Assembly: GCF_021602345.1 (NCBI RefSeq)
Contig: NZ_BQID01000001.1
Span: forward strand, 558,001-622,000
Direction: 5' to 3'
Length of the DNA: 64,000 bases
From: Pseudomonas pharyngis
GTDB lineage: Bacteria > Pseudomonadota > Gammaproteobacteria > Pseudomonadales > Pseudomonadaceae
This document shows positions 8,430 to 16,800 of the stretch, piece by piece. The notes beneath the pieces were generated by a model. That model was not told where the DNA came from. It saw only the letters and a list, made by a program, of their open reading frames with translations, and searched no databases. Every line of letters starts with the position of its first letter. Within the stretch, counting starts at the first letter, position 1. The position numbers and the translations under genes were made by a program.

Positions 8430-8773
8430 AACTGTTTGAACCTGAGAACCGTATGTATGGAAGCTGGCTGCAAACCGGCTCCCAGACAAGCCCGACGCCG
8501 GTAACGTCGGGTGTTTCAAAGCTTCGTTTCGTCGCTTGCACCACAACCGTGCAGACGGGCGCCGCACTGATCGGTATAGTGCCGCCCCTCTTCGCGTGAG
8601 CGGTCGTCGGTAACGAGGCCATAACCCATGCGAAACCCGAACTAATAACAAACCCGCGATATGGATCCGGGACGAACCCTCGCCTCGCCTGTTGTGCCGC
8701 GCGCACACCGGTGTAACGCGATGTTTCTGACCATCCAGCATTTGCTTAAACAATAAACAGCGAGGAAAAATCC
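8430..8773. other. Intergenic region with a foldable segment, upstream of the AGCS symporter
   Basis: No gene is supported in these 344 bases. The first part can fold: TTTGAA at 8435-8440 pairs with TTCAAA at 8515-8520 and encloses two hairpins, AGCTGG/CCGGCT (8462-8480) and CCCGAC/GTCGGG (8491-8511). The remainder presumably holds the promoter of the symporter gene, but no strong hexamer pair was found. The ribosome binding site GCGAGGAAAA lies just before 8774. Confidence 0.45.
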
Positions 8774-10219
8774 ATGCTCGAAGTCATCAACGACTTCCTC
8801 TCAGGGAAAGTACTGATCGTGCTCATTGTCGGGCTCGGTAGCTACTTCACGATTCGCTCGCGTTTCGTTCAATTGCGCCACTTCTTCCACATGTTCGCGG
8901 TGTTCCGCGACAGCCTCAAGGGCAGCGCCGGACAACTCAGCTCGTTCCAGGCCTTGATGCTCAGCCTCGCCGGCCGCGTCGGTGCGGGCAACATCGCCGG
9001 TGTCGGCATCGCCGTGACCCTGGGTGGTCCGGGTGCGGTGTTCTGGATGTGGGTGACCGCACTGGTCGGCATGTCCAGCAGCTTCTTCGAATGTACGCTG
9101 GCCCAGGTCTACAAGCGCGCCGATGGCGACGGCCTGTACCGTGGCGGTCCGGCTTACTACATCCAGCACGGCCTGAAGCTCAAAGGCATGGCGGTGGTGT
9201 TCTCGATCCTGCTGCTGGTCACCTACGGCTTCGCCTTCATCGGCCTGCAGTCCTACACCGTGACCCACTCGCTGCAAAACGCCTTTGCCTTTGATCCGCA
9301 ACACACCGGCATCGTCCTGGCAGTGCTGCTGGCCATCACCTTCATCGGCGGCATCAAGCGCATCGCTTCGGTGTCCGACCTGTTGGTGCCGATCAAGACC
9401 CTGGCCTACATCGGTGTGACCCTGTACGTGATCGGCACTCAGATCGAACACGTGCCAGCCATGCTGGTCACCATCTTCAAAAGCGCCTTCGGTCTTGACC
9501 CGGCTTTCGGCGGCCTGCTCGGCAGCGCGATCGTGATGGGCGTGAAGCGTGGCGTGTTCGCCAACGAAGCGGGCCTGGGCAGTGCGCCGAACGTCGCCGC
9601 CGTGGCCGCCGTGAAGCACCCGGGTGCTCAGGGCGTGGTTCAGGCGTTCAGCGTGTTCCTCGACACCTTCGTGATCTGCACCTGCACCGCGCTGCTGATT
9701 CTGTTGTCGGGCTTCTACACCCCGGGCTTCGAAGGTGACGGCATCGTCCTGACCCAGAACTCGCTGGCCGCCGTGGTGGGTGACTGGGGCCGCATGTTCG
9801 TCAGCGTCGCGCTGTCGCTGTTCGTCTTCACGTGCATCCTCTACAACTACTACCTGGGCGAAAACAGCCTGCAGTTCCTCACCCGCAACCGCGCTGCGCT
9901 GATGACATTCCGCGGCCTGGTGCTGGCGCTGGTGGTCTGGGGTTCGATGCAGGATCTGTCGACCGTGTTCGCCTTCGCCGACATCACCATGACCTGCCTG
10001 GCCTTCGTCAACCTGATGGCCCTGGCCTTGCTGTTCAAGGTCGGCATGCGCGTGATGCGCGACTACGATGCGCAGCGCCGCGCAGGCGTCGACCAACCGG
10101 TGTTCGACTCCAGCAAGTTCAGCGACCTGGATCTGGACCTGAAAGCCTGGCCTGCCAACCCGTCGGCCGACACCCAGACTGACGCTCAGCCGCAAGGCAT
10201 CCCGGCAGCGCAACGCTGA
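8774..10219 (+). CDS. Alanine/glycine:cation symporter family (AGCS) transporter
   Basis: A 481-residue polytopic inner-membrane protein of the AGCS (DagA/AlsT-type) family, importing a small neutral amino acid with Na+ or H+. Family blocks include FQALMLSLAGRVGAGNIAGV, GGPGAVFWMWVTALVGMSS, YRGGPAYYIQHGL and VKRGVFANEAGLGSAPNVAA. About eleven hydrophobic segments are visible and the C-terminal 50 residues are hydrophilic. The ATG at 8774 has GAGGAA seven bases upstream. Flanked by aspA and asparaginase genes, it may import asparagine, aspartate-derived or related amino acids; the family itself is best known for alanine and glycine. Confidence 0.9.
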   Translation: MLEVINDFLSGKVLIVLIVGLGSYFTIRSRFVQLRHFFHMFAVFRDSLKGSAGQLSSFQALMLSLAGRVGAGNIAGVGIAVTLGGPGAVFWMWVTALVGMSSSFFECTLAQVYKRADGDGLYRGGPAYYIQHGLKLKGMAVVFSILLLVTYGFAFIGLQSYTVTHSLQNAFAFDPQHTGIVLAVLLAITFIGGIKRIASVSDLLVPIKTLAYIGVTLYVIGTQIEHVPAMLVTIFKSAFGLDPAFGGLLGSAIVMGVKRGVFANEAGLGSAPNVAAVAAVKHPGAQGVVQAFSVFLDTFVICTCTALLILLSGFYTPGFEGDGIVLTQNSLAAVVGDWGRMFVSVALSLFVFTCILYNYYLGENSLQFLTRNRAALMTFRGLVLALVVWGSMQDLSTVFAFADITMTCLAFVNLMALALLFKVGMRVMRDYDAQRRAGVDQPVFDSSKFSDLDLDLKAWPANPSADTQTDAQPQGIPAAQR

Positions 10220-10230
10220 TCGGGTAAAAA

Positions 10231-10253
10231 CCGGGCGCAGATCCTGCGCCCGG
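10231..10253. other. Perfect hairpin between symporter and asparaginase genes
   Basis: CCGGGCGCAG, loop ATC, CTGCGCCCGG. There is no T-run after it on the plus strand. It may weaken readthrough or stabilise the upstream message rather than end transcription fully. Confidence 0.6.
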
Positions 10254-10318
10254 CGTGACACAAGCAGCGGTCGGCGTCATGCTCGACCGCATGCTGTCCT
10301 CGTTCAGGAGAACTCCCC

Positions 10319-11323
10319 ATGAATTCCTCGACCTACCCTGCCGCCCAGCACGTCATGGTGCTGTACACCGGTGGCACCATCGGCATGCAGGCCAGCGCCA
10401 ATGGCCTGGCCCCGGCGTCCGGTTTCGAAGCGCGGATGCGCGATTACCTGCACAGCCAGCCGGAGCTGGTGGTGCCGCAGTGGCGCTTTCGCGAAATGTC
10501 GCCGCTAATCGACAGCGCCAACATGACCCCGGCCTACTGGCAGCAACTGCGAGAAGCGGTGGCCGACGCCGTCGATGTGCAAGGCTGCGACAGTGTGCTG
10601 ATCCTGCACGGCACCGATACTTTGGCCTACAGCGCCGCAGCCATGAGCTTCCAGCTGCTCGGCCTGCATGCCCGCGTGTGCTTCACCGGCTCGATGCTGC
10701 CGGCCGGCGTCACCGACAGCGATGCCTGGGAAAACCTCAGCGGCGCACTGGTCGCCCTCGGCCACGGCCTGGCGCCGGGTGTGCATCTGTATTTCCACGG
10801 CGAACTGCTGGCCCCGACCCGTTGCGCGAAAGTGCGCAGCTTCGGCCGTCATCCGTTCAAACGTCTGGAGCGTCAGGGCGGCGGCGTGAAAGCCACGTCC
10901 CTGCCGGCTGCGCTGAACTACAACCAGCCGAAACAACTGGCCAAGGTTGCGGTGCTGCCGCTGTTCCCGGGCATCGGCGCCGAGATCATCGACGGCCTGC
11001 TCGACAGCGGCATTCAGGGTCTGGTGCTGGAGTGCTACGGCAGCGGCACCGGGCCGAGCGACAATCCAGAGTTCCTCGCCAGCCTCGGCCGGGCGCGGGA
11101 CAACGGCGTGGTCGTAGTTGCAGTCACGCAGTGCCATGAAGGCGGTGTGGAACTGGATGTGTATGAAGCCGGCAGCCGCTTGCGTGGTGTTGGCGTGTTG
11201 TCCGGTGGCGGCATGACCCGCGAAGCAGCGTTCGGCAAGTTGAACGGACTGTTCGGTGCAGGCCTTGATACGGCTGAAGTACGGCGCCTGGTCGAACTCG
11301 ACCTGTGCGGTGAGTTGGTCTGA
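10319..11323 (+). CDS. ansA: L-asparaginase, cytosolic AnsA-like
   Basis: A 334-residue asparaginase/glutaminase-fold protein with no signal peptide, hence cytosolic type I. It hydrolyses L-asparagine to aspartate and ammonia. The nucleophile motif TGGTIG spans residues 17-22 (Thr20 by alignment with E. coli AnsA) and the second active-site motif HGTDT spans 97-101. AGGAG precedes the ATG at 10319. The gene follows the AGCS transporter by 99 bases with a hairpin between. Together with aspA it would take imported asparagine to fumarate plus two ammonia. Confidence 0.92.
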   Translation: MNSSTYPAAQHVMVLYTGGTIGMQASANGLAPASGFEARMRDYLHSQPELVVPQWRFREMSPLIDSANMTPAYWQQLREAVADAVDVQGCDSVLILHGTDTLAYSAAAMSFQLLGLHARVCFTGSMLPAGVTDSDAWENLSGALVALGHGLAPGVHLYFHGELLAPTRCAKVRSFGRHPFKRLERQGGGVKATSLPAALNYNQPKQLAKVAVLPLFPGIGAEIIDGLLDSGIQGLVLECYGSGTGPSDNPEFLASLGRARDNGVVVVAVTQCHEGGVELDVYEAGSRLRGVGVLSGGGMTREAAFGKLNGLFGAGLDTAEVRRLVELDLCGELV

Positions 11324-11338
11324 GACCACGTCATCGCC

Positions 11339-11430
11339 CTGTGGGAACGGGCTTGCTTTCGAAAGCGCTATGTCAGATGCGTTGATGTCGTCTGACACAA
11401 CGCATTCGCGTGCCAGCCCGCCCCCACAAT
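11339..11430. repeat. Degenerate inverted REP pair
   Basis: TGTGGGAACGGGCTTGCTTTCGAA-type and ATTCGCGTGCCAGCCCGCCCCCACA-type arms face each other, each with several mismatches to the perfect pairs at 2862 and 52025. This looks like an old, decaying REP doublet downstream of ansA. Confidence 0.7.
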
Positions 11431-11490
11431 TGACTCTTCGTGCGGCATGTAACTTGCTGCGTTCCAGCTATCCCAAGGCTGGAAGATCTT

Positions 11491-12489
11491 ATGCTCCACT
11501 CCCACCTCACTACGCTCAATGCGGTCTCGTTGATCCTCAACACGTTCAAGACCGAAGGCCTACCCAGTGAAGCGCTGCTCGCTGGCAGCGGCATCCGTGC
11601 AGCCGATCTGGCCCGCGCCGACACCCGCATCACCACCAATCAGGAGATGCAGGTCTGCGCCAATGCGGTCGCGCTCAAGCACGACATCGGACTGGAACTG
11701 GGCCGGCGCATGCATGTTTCCTGCTACGGCATCCTCGGTTACGCGCTGCTGACCTGTGCCACCTTCGGTGACGCTTTACGGCTGGCGATCCGTTATCCGG
11801 CGCTGCTGGGAACACTTTTCGAGCTGAGCCTGGAGGACGACGGCGAGCGCGTCTGGTTCGTTGCCGCCGATTACCGCGAAAGCCCGGCAATGGCGGTGTT
11901 CAATGCCGAGTTCTGTCTGGTGTCGCTGAAAGTCATCTGCGACGACCTGCTCGGCCATCCGCTGCCATTGCTGGCTGCCCGCTTCGAACACGCTGCGCCG
12001 GACTATCGCGACAGCTACGCCGAGCACTTCAAGGCGCCCGTGCATTTCGGCGCCAAGGACAACGCCTTCGCCTTCGACCGATGCTGGCTAGACCAGCCGC
12101 TGCCACTCGCCGACATCATCACCCATCAAGCCATGGCCGAGCGGTGCCGCAAGCAGAACATCGAGTTCACTGGCCGTCAGGCGTGGCTTGGGCGGATCCG
12201 TCAGTTGCTCTGCGCACAACTCAATGCCGCACCGGGGCTGGAAGGTCTGGCGCAGCAGATGAACTGCTCGCCGCGCACCCTGCGCCGGCATCTGAAGGAC
12301 ATGGGTTGCAGCTATCAGGAACTGCTCGACGAACTGCGTTTCGAGCGGGCCAAGCAGATGCTTTGCGAGGATCAGTTACCGATCTACCGCATCGCCGAAA
12401 CCCTGGGTTTCAGCGAGACGGCAAGCTTCCGTCATGCCTTCGTGCGCTGGAGCGGCGTGGCACCGAGTCAGTTCCGGCCACACGGTTAA
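11491..12489 (+). CDS. AraC-family transcriptional regulator (OruR/ArgR-type)
   Basis: A 332-residue AraC regulator: an N-terminal arabinose-binding-domain-type sensor (about residues 10-200, with GLELGRRMHVSCYGILGYAL) and a C-terminal double HTH (LEGLAQQMNCSPRTLRRHLK and PIYRIAETLGFSETASFRHA). The ATG at 11491 follows GGAAGA at good spacing; the open frame further upstream lacks conserved sequence. It precedes, on the same strand, the acetylpolyamine amidohydrolase-like gene 133 bases downstream and is its likely regulator, by position. Confidence 0.87.
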   Translation: MLHSHLTTLNAVSLILNTFKTEGLPSEALLAGSGIRAADLARADTRITTNQEMQVCANAVALKHDIGLELGRRMHVSCYGILGYALLTCATFGDALRLAIRYPALLGTLFELSLEDDGERVWFVAADYRESPAMAVFNAEFCLVSLKVICDDLLGHPLPLLAARFEHAAPDYRDSYAEHFKAPVHFGAKDNAFAFDRCWLDQPLPLADIITHQAMAERCRKQNIEFTGRQAWLGRIRQLLCAQLNAAPGLEGLAQQMNCSPRTLRRHLKDMGCSYQELLDELRFERAKQMLCEDQLPIYRIAETLGFSETASFRHAFVRWSGVAPSQFRPHG

Positions 12490-12622
12490 ACCGTCGAGGG
12501 GCGATATCAGGTCAGTATTTTTGGCCACATCGATCCTCTTTTGGCCTCTCTGGCCGTTCTCCGATTCGTCCCGCGCCGCAACACTGGAGCCAACCGAATC
12601 AGCCCCCTGCGGAGAACAACAA

Positions 12623-13648
12623 ATGTTGACGATCTACTCTGACGATCACCACCTGCACCATGGCCGCTGCGAGTTGATCGACGGGCAGCTCAAGCCTTGC
12701 TTCGAGATGCCGTCGCGTGCCGACCACGTGCTGCAACGGGTAAAAAATCAAAACCTCGGCCCGGTCGAGGCGCCGAAGGATTTCGGCCTCGGGCCGATCG
12801 AGCGCATCCACAGCCGCGACTACCTCGACTTCTTCAAAGGCGCCTGGGCGCGCTGGACCGAATTCAACACCGACGGCGATTTGCTGCCTTACACCTGGCC
12901 GGCGCGCACCCTGCGTCAGGTCAAACCGACCAGCCTGCACGGCCAGCTCGGCTATTACAGCTTCGACGGCGGCGCACCGATCACCGCCGGCACCTGGCAA
13001 GCGGCGTACAGCGCGGCGCAGGTGGCGCTGACCGCACAAGCGGAAATCCAGCGTGGCGCCCGGGGTGCCTTCGCCCTGTGCCGTCCGCCGGGACACCACG
13101 CTGCCGGCGATTTGATGGGCGGTTATTGCTACCTCAACAACGCCGCCATCGCCGCGCAGGCGTTCCTTGATCAGGGCCACAAGAAGGTCGCGATCCTCGA
13201 CGTCGACTATCACCACGGCAACGGCACTCAGTCGATTTTCTACGAGCGCAGCGACGTGCTGTTCACCTCGATCCACGGCCACCCGGAAGCGGAATTTCCG
13301 TTCTTCCTCGGCTACGAAGACGAACGCGGTGAAGGGGCCGGCGAAGGCTTCAACTTCAACTACCCGCTGCCGGCCGGTTCCGGCTGGGATGTCTGGAGCG
13401 CAGCGCTGGATCAGGCCTGCCAGGAGATCGATAACTACGGCGCCGACATCATCGTCGTGTCGCTGGGCGTCGACACCTTCAAGGACGATCCGATCTCGCA
13501 GTTCAAGCTCGACAGCCCGGATTACCTGGCGATGGGCAAGCGCATCGCCGCCCTCGGCAAACCGACCCTGTTCGTCATGGAAGGTGGCTACGCGGTAGAA
13601 GAAATCGGTATCAACGCGGTGAATGTGCTCGAAGGTTTCGAGCAATGA
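12623..13648 (+). CDS. Histone deacetylase-family amidohydrolase (acetylpolyamine amidohydrolase-like)
   Basis: A 341-residue member of the class II histone-deacetylase/acetylpolyamine amidohydrolase family; it probably removes acetyl groups from acetylated polyamines or similar amines. RPPGHHA at residues 154-160 supplies the paired catalytic histidines and DVDYHHGNGT from Asp193 supplies the zinc ligands Asp195 and His197. EGGYAVEEIG near the C-terminus is also conserved. The ATG at 12623 has GGAG nine bases upstream. It is followed by a strong terminator. The neighbouring AraC regulator suggests induction by its substrate. Confidence 0.88.
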   Translation: MLTIYSDDHHLHHGRCELIDGQLKPCFEMPSRADHVLQRVKNQNLGPVEAPKDFGLGPIERIHSRDYLDFFKGAWARWTEFNTDGDLLPYTWPARTLRQVKPTSLHGQLGYYSFDGGAPITAGTWQAAYSAAQVALTAQAEIQRGARGAFALCRPPGHHAAGDLMGGYCYLNNAAIAAQAFLDQGHKKVAILDVDYHHGNGTQSIFYERSDVLFTSIHGHPEAEFPFFLGYEDERGEGAGEGFNFNYPLPAGSGWDVWSAALDQACQEIDNYGADIIVVSLGVDTFKDDPISQFKLDSPDYLAMGKRIAALGKPTLFVMEGGYAVEEIGINAVNVLEGFEQ

Positions 13649-13677
13649 GCCGCTTCAAGTCCGCCACCTGATACCCC

Positions 13678-13702
13678 GACCCGCACACGCGGGTCTTTTT
13701 TT
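13678..13702 (+). terminator. Intrinsic terminator after the amidohydrolase gene
   Basis: GACCCGC, loop ACAC, GCGGGTC followed by seven T residues, 30 bases after the stop codon. Confidence 0.9.
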
Positions 13703-13803
13703 GCCTGCGATATTTATGTACCGCAACCGCTCCCGTCTCGCCCGCTACCTTGCTCGACCCGGCGCCGCTTCCGGCCGCCTGAGGTTCAATCAAGGAGATG
13801 GCC

Positions 13804-16800
13804 ATGCCTGAAATCCCGACGCCCAGCGCTGTCGACGTACTGACCCAACTGGTGACCGGTCCGTCACTGTGGGAGGTCGCCACGAATACCTTGCGCCCGG
13901 CACTCAAGACCCTGTATCCGGAACTGGAGCTCGACCCGCGCCAGACCCTCGTGGTGACTCCGGTCTGGCAAATCGACGGAGATCGCGTGATTCCTGGCCG
14001 AAGCCGCTCCGAATCCCTGACCAATGTGCTGGTGCGTCTCGCACTTGGCGCGACCACCGTCACCTGGATCGATGGGGAGCATTACCTTGTCCGGCGCTCG
14101 ACGAATGAGCAACCGGTCACGCTGGCGGTCAAGATCGATGCGCTCGCCCGCTTGATCAATGAACTCGCGCCACTGCTGTTCGTGGCTTATCAGGAACAAC
14201 AGATCGATTACTGGAACGAACCCACAGGCCTGTCGCATCCGCGCTGGTATTCGTTGTCGGACGCCTTGCGTGCACTGTGGGACGTCAAGGATACAACCGA
14301 CTGGGACGAACATCGGCTGGCCATGGCCCGGGCCGTTTTCGCCGATCCTGACAAAACGCAGCGCCTGCCCCGGGACAAGTACAAGACCCGCGCGTACCTG
14401 ATCGATGTCGACGCGGGTGACGAGGTGCAACGCCGCCATCTCCACGTCCTCGACACCGCCGTGCTGGTCGGCTCGGTAGCCGGGCGCACCCTGATCCTGA
14501 GCCACTCACTGCCGCTGGGTTTCCAGCGCTTCGACTCTTTCGAGGAGCTGGGCGAGGCTATCAGGAACGCGTATCCGGCGAAGGCTGTTCCGGTCTCGCT
14601 GAACTGGCGGCTGATCGAGCCGGAGGGCAATTTTTTTGATCGCCAGGCCTGCATTCTCATCGCTCTGGAAGCAGACGCCATCGGCGCGCTCGGGTCGCCG
14701 CCCTCTACCCGGCCGGGCGTTCTACCGCATCCGGGCACGCTCGGCAGACACACCGCAGAGCTGCCACCGCAACTCCAACCCCAGGCCGAGCACTTGCGAC
14801 CACTGCTGCCGTCCTGGCTGGACCAGGCCAGGGCCGATGACCAGACCTGCTACAGCCGCCACCTGCTGGATCTGGTGCTGATACAACACCAAAACGCCGG
14901 CAAGACGTTCCAGAACGAAGTCCCCGACCTGCGCACTTTCACCCTCGAAGCCCTGAGCGCACAGATCCGCAGAGAACAACCCCGGGCAAACGATGTAAGG
15001 GTCGACAACCTCGAAATCAGCATTACCAGCCTGGTGGTCTGGGGCACGTTCATGTGGCCGGGCAATACCGAGACCCTCACGCTGTCCCTCACCGATCTCG
15101 CCTTGCAGAATCTGGCCGGGCTGCCGCCGGGCAACAAAGTCGTGCGCTGCAAGGACGGCACTCCGGTGCCTGACTGGATGAGTGCCGATTATCTGGAAAG
15201 GCTCGTGACCACCGTCGACATCGGGGCCCGTTACCCGGCCATGCTGAAACGCTGCCTGGTCGAGGACAGCACCCGGGCCTCCACCCTGCAGCGGCTTTAC
15301 ACTCGACAGTTAGCCGCCGAGCTGCCGCTGCTGGCGTTGCAACACAAGATCCGTGGCGAAATGGATATCGACGAACAAGGCTATCGGTACATTGTCGCTG
15401 CACTGGCCGACACCGCCAGCGAACGGCAAGTGGATGGACAGCAGATCGTTGTCCGCCCGCTGGCTTTCATTGTCGGCCAGCGCCCCCGTGACATCGTTGC
15501 CAATATGTTCATCATCGGTCCGCGCCAGACCGACCAGGGCCCCTGCCTGCTTTACCGGCCTCTGCTCGATCCGCCACTGATCCAATACGCCAGCCCCGCC
15601 AACCTGCTATACGCAATCAAGCATTCACGCTCGATTCGCCAGGCGGTACTGGCCTGGTTGCCTGACGACGTGCGCTTCAATTACGAGCAGTACGTATTTC
15701 CCGCCAGGCTGCCTTCGATCTGGACGATTCCCCAATCGCTGGTCGATCCGAGCGCCGCCCTCGATATGAGCGGTCCTGTTTCGTTGGCCAGCGACGTGAT
15801 CGAAGACCCGATTTTGCCAGCCCTGTTCAACGCCAATGTGCAAGCCATGCTCACCCAGTCGGACCGGCAGTCGGTATCCAACGCTGAAGCACGCTGGGCT
15901 TCGCTGAAGAATGGTGGCTGGCGGATTTTCAATGCGGCGCTGCCGTTCCTGGGGCGCAGCGTGGGGACGGCGGCGTGGATCTGGCAGATCATCGATGACT
16001 TGCAGGCAATGAATGACGCCGCCAATGAGGCTCCGGCCCGACTCGACTGGAGCGCGCTGGCCGACATCCTCCTGGCACTGGGCATGGTACTGGCCCACAG
16101 GGCCGCTGTTGGCAGAAGGCCGGTCCATGAATCAACGGCGTCGCCGCAAACCGTCGTTGAAACACCTGCCCGAACGCTATCCCCGGCCATCAAGGTGCTG
16201 CGCCTGCCGGACATCGGCGACCGCGAACTGTCCGCCAGCCATGACATCTCGGTCAACGCCATCGGCGCTCTGGACCGCTCGCAACCGGGGCTTGGCTCGC
16301 TGCTCGACAGCCTCCAGGTCCCCAGGCCCGAAGGCCTGGGTGATGCCCAGGACGAGGGCCCATACCAACACCTTCATGCCCATGGGCGCGCCTGGTATGC
16401 AGCAGTCGGTCAGCGCTGGTTCGAGGTGATCGTGAATGACGACGAACGTGTCCAGATCAGCGATTCGCGCCAGCAGCCTGCGCGTACCGGGCCGCTGCTG
16501 ACTCACAATGCCGACGGTCAGTGGTTCGTCGATCTTCGCCTGCGCCTCAACGGTGGCGGCCTGCGCAGCCGGCTCAGGAAACTGCAGGACGAGAACCGGG
16601 CGCGGCTGATTCAGATGAAGGCAGCGCTCACCGACTTCGACGCCACCTTGCAGGCCAAACAGACCCAGCTCAAAGAGGTGCGCGAGGCCATGCTGCAGGC
16701 CACCCCCGATAACCGTTCGAGCGCCCGGGAGCAGTTTCTCGACACCCTGGAGGTGCAGATCAGGGCGTACGGTGAGCATATCCAGCAGCTCAAGGCCATG

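Noticed and set aside
8464-8482. A GG-n10-GC sigma-54-like pattern on the minus strand (TGGGAGCCGGTTTGCA)
   Set aside because: It points towards the aspA terminator with no gene downstream and coincides with a simple hairpin.
8801-10261. A 486-residue open frame opposite the AGCS symporter
   Set aside because: Antisense shadow: Gln/His/Asp/Arg-rich, without hydrophobic or domain pattern.
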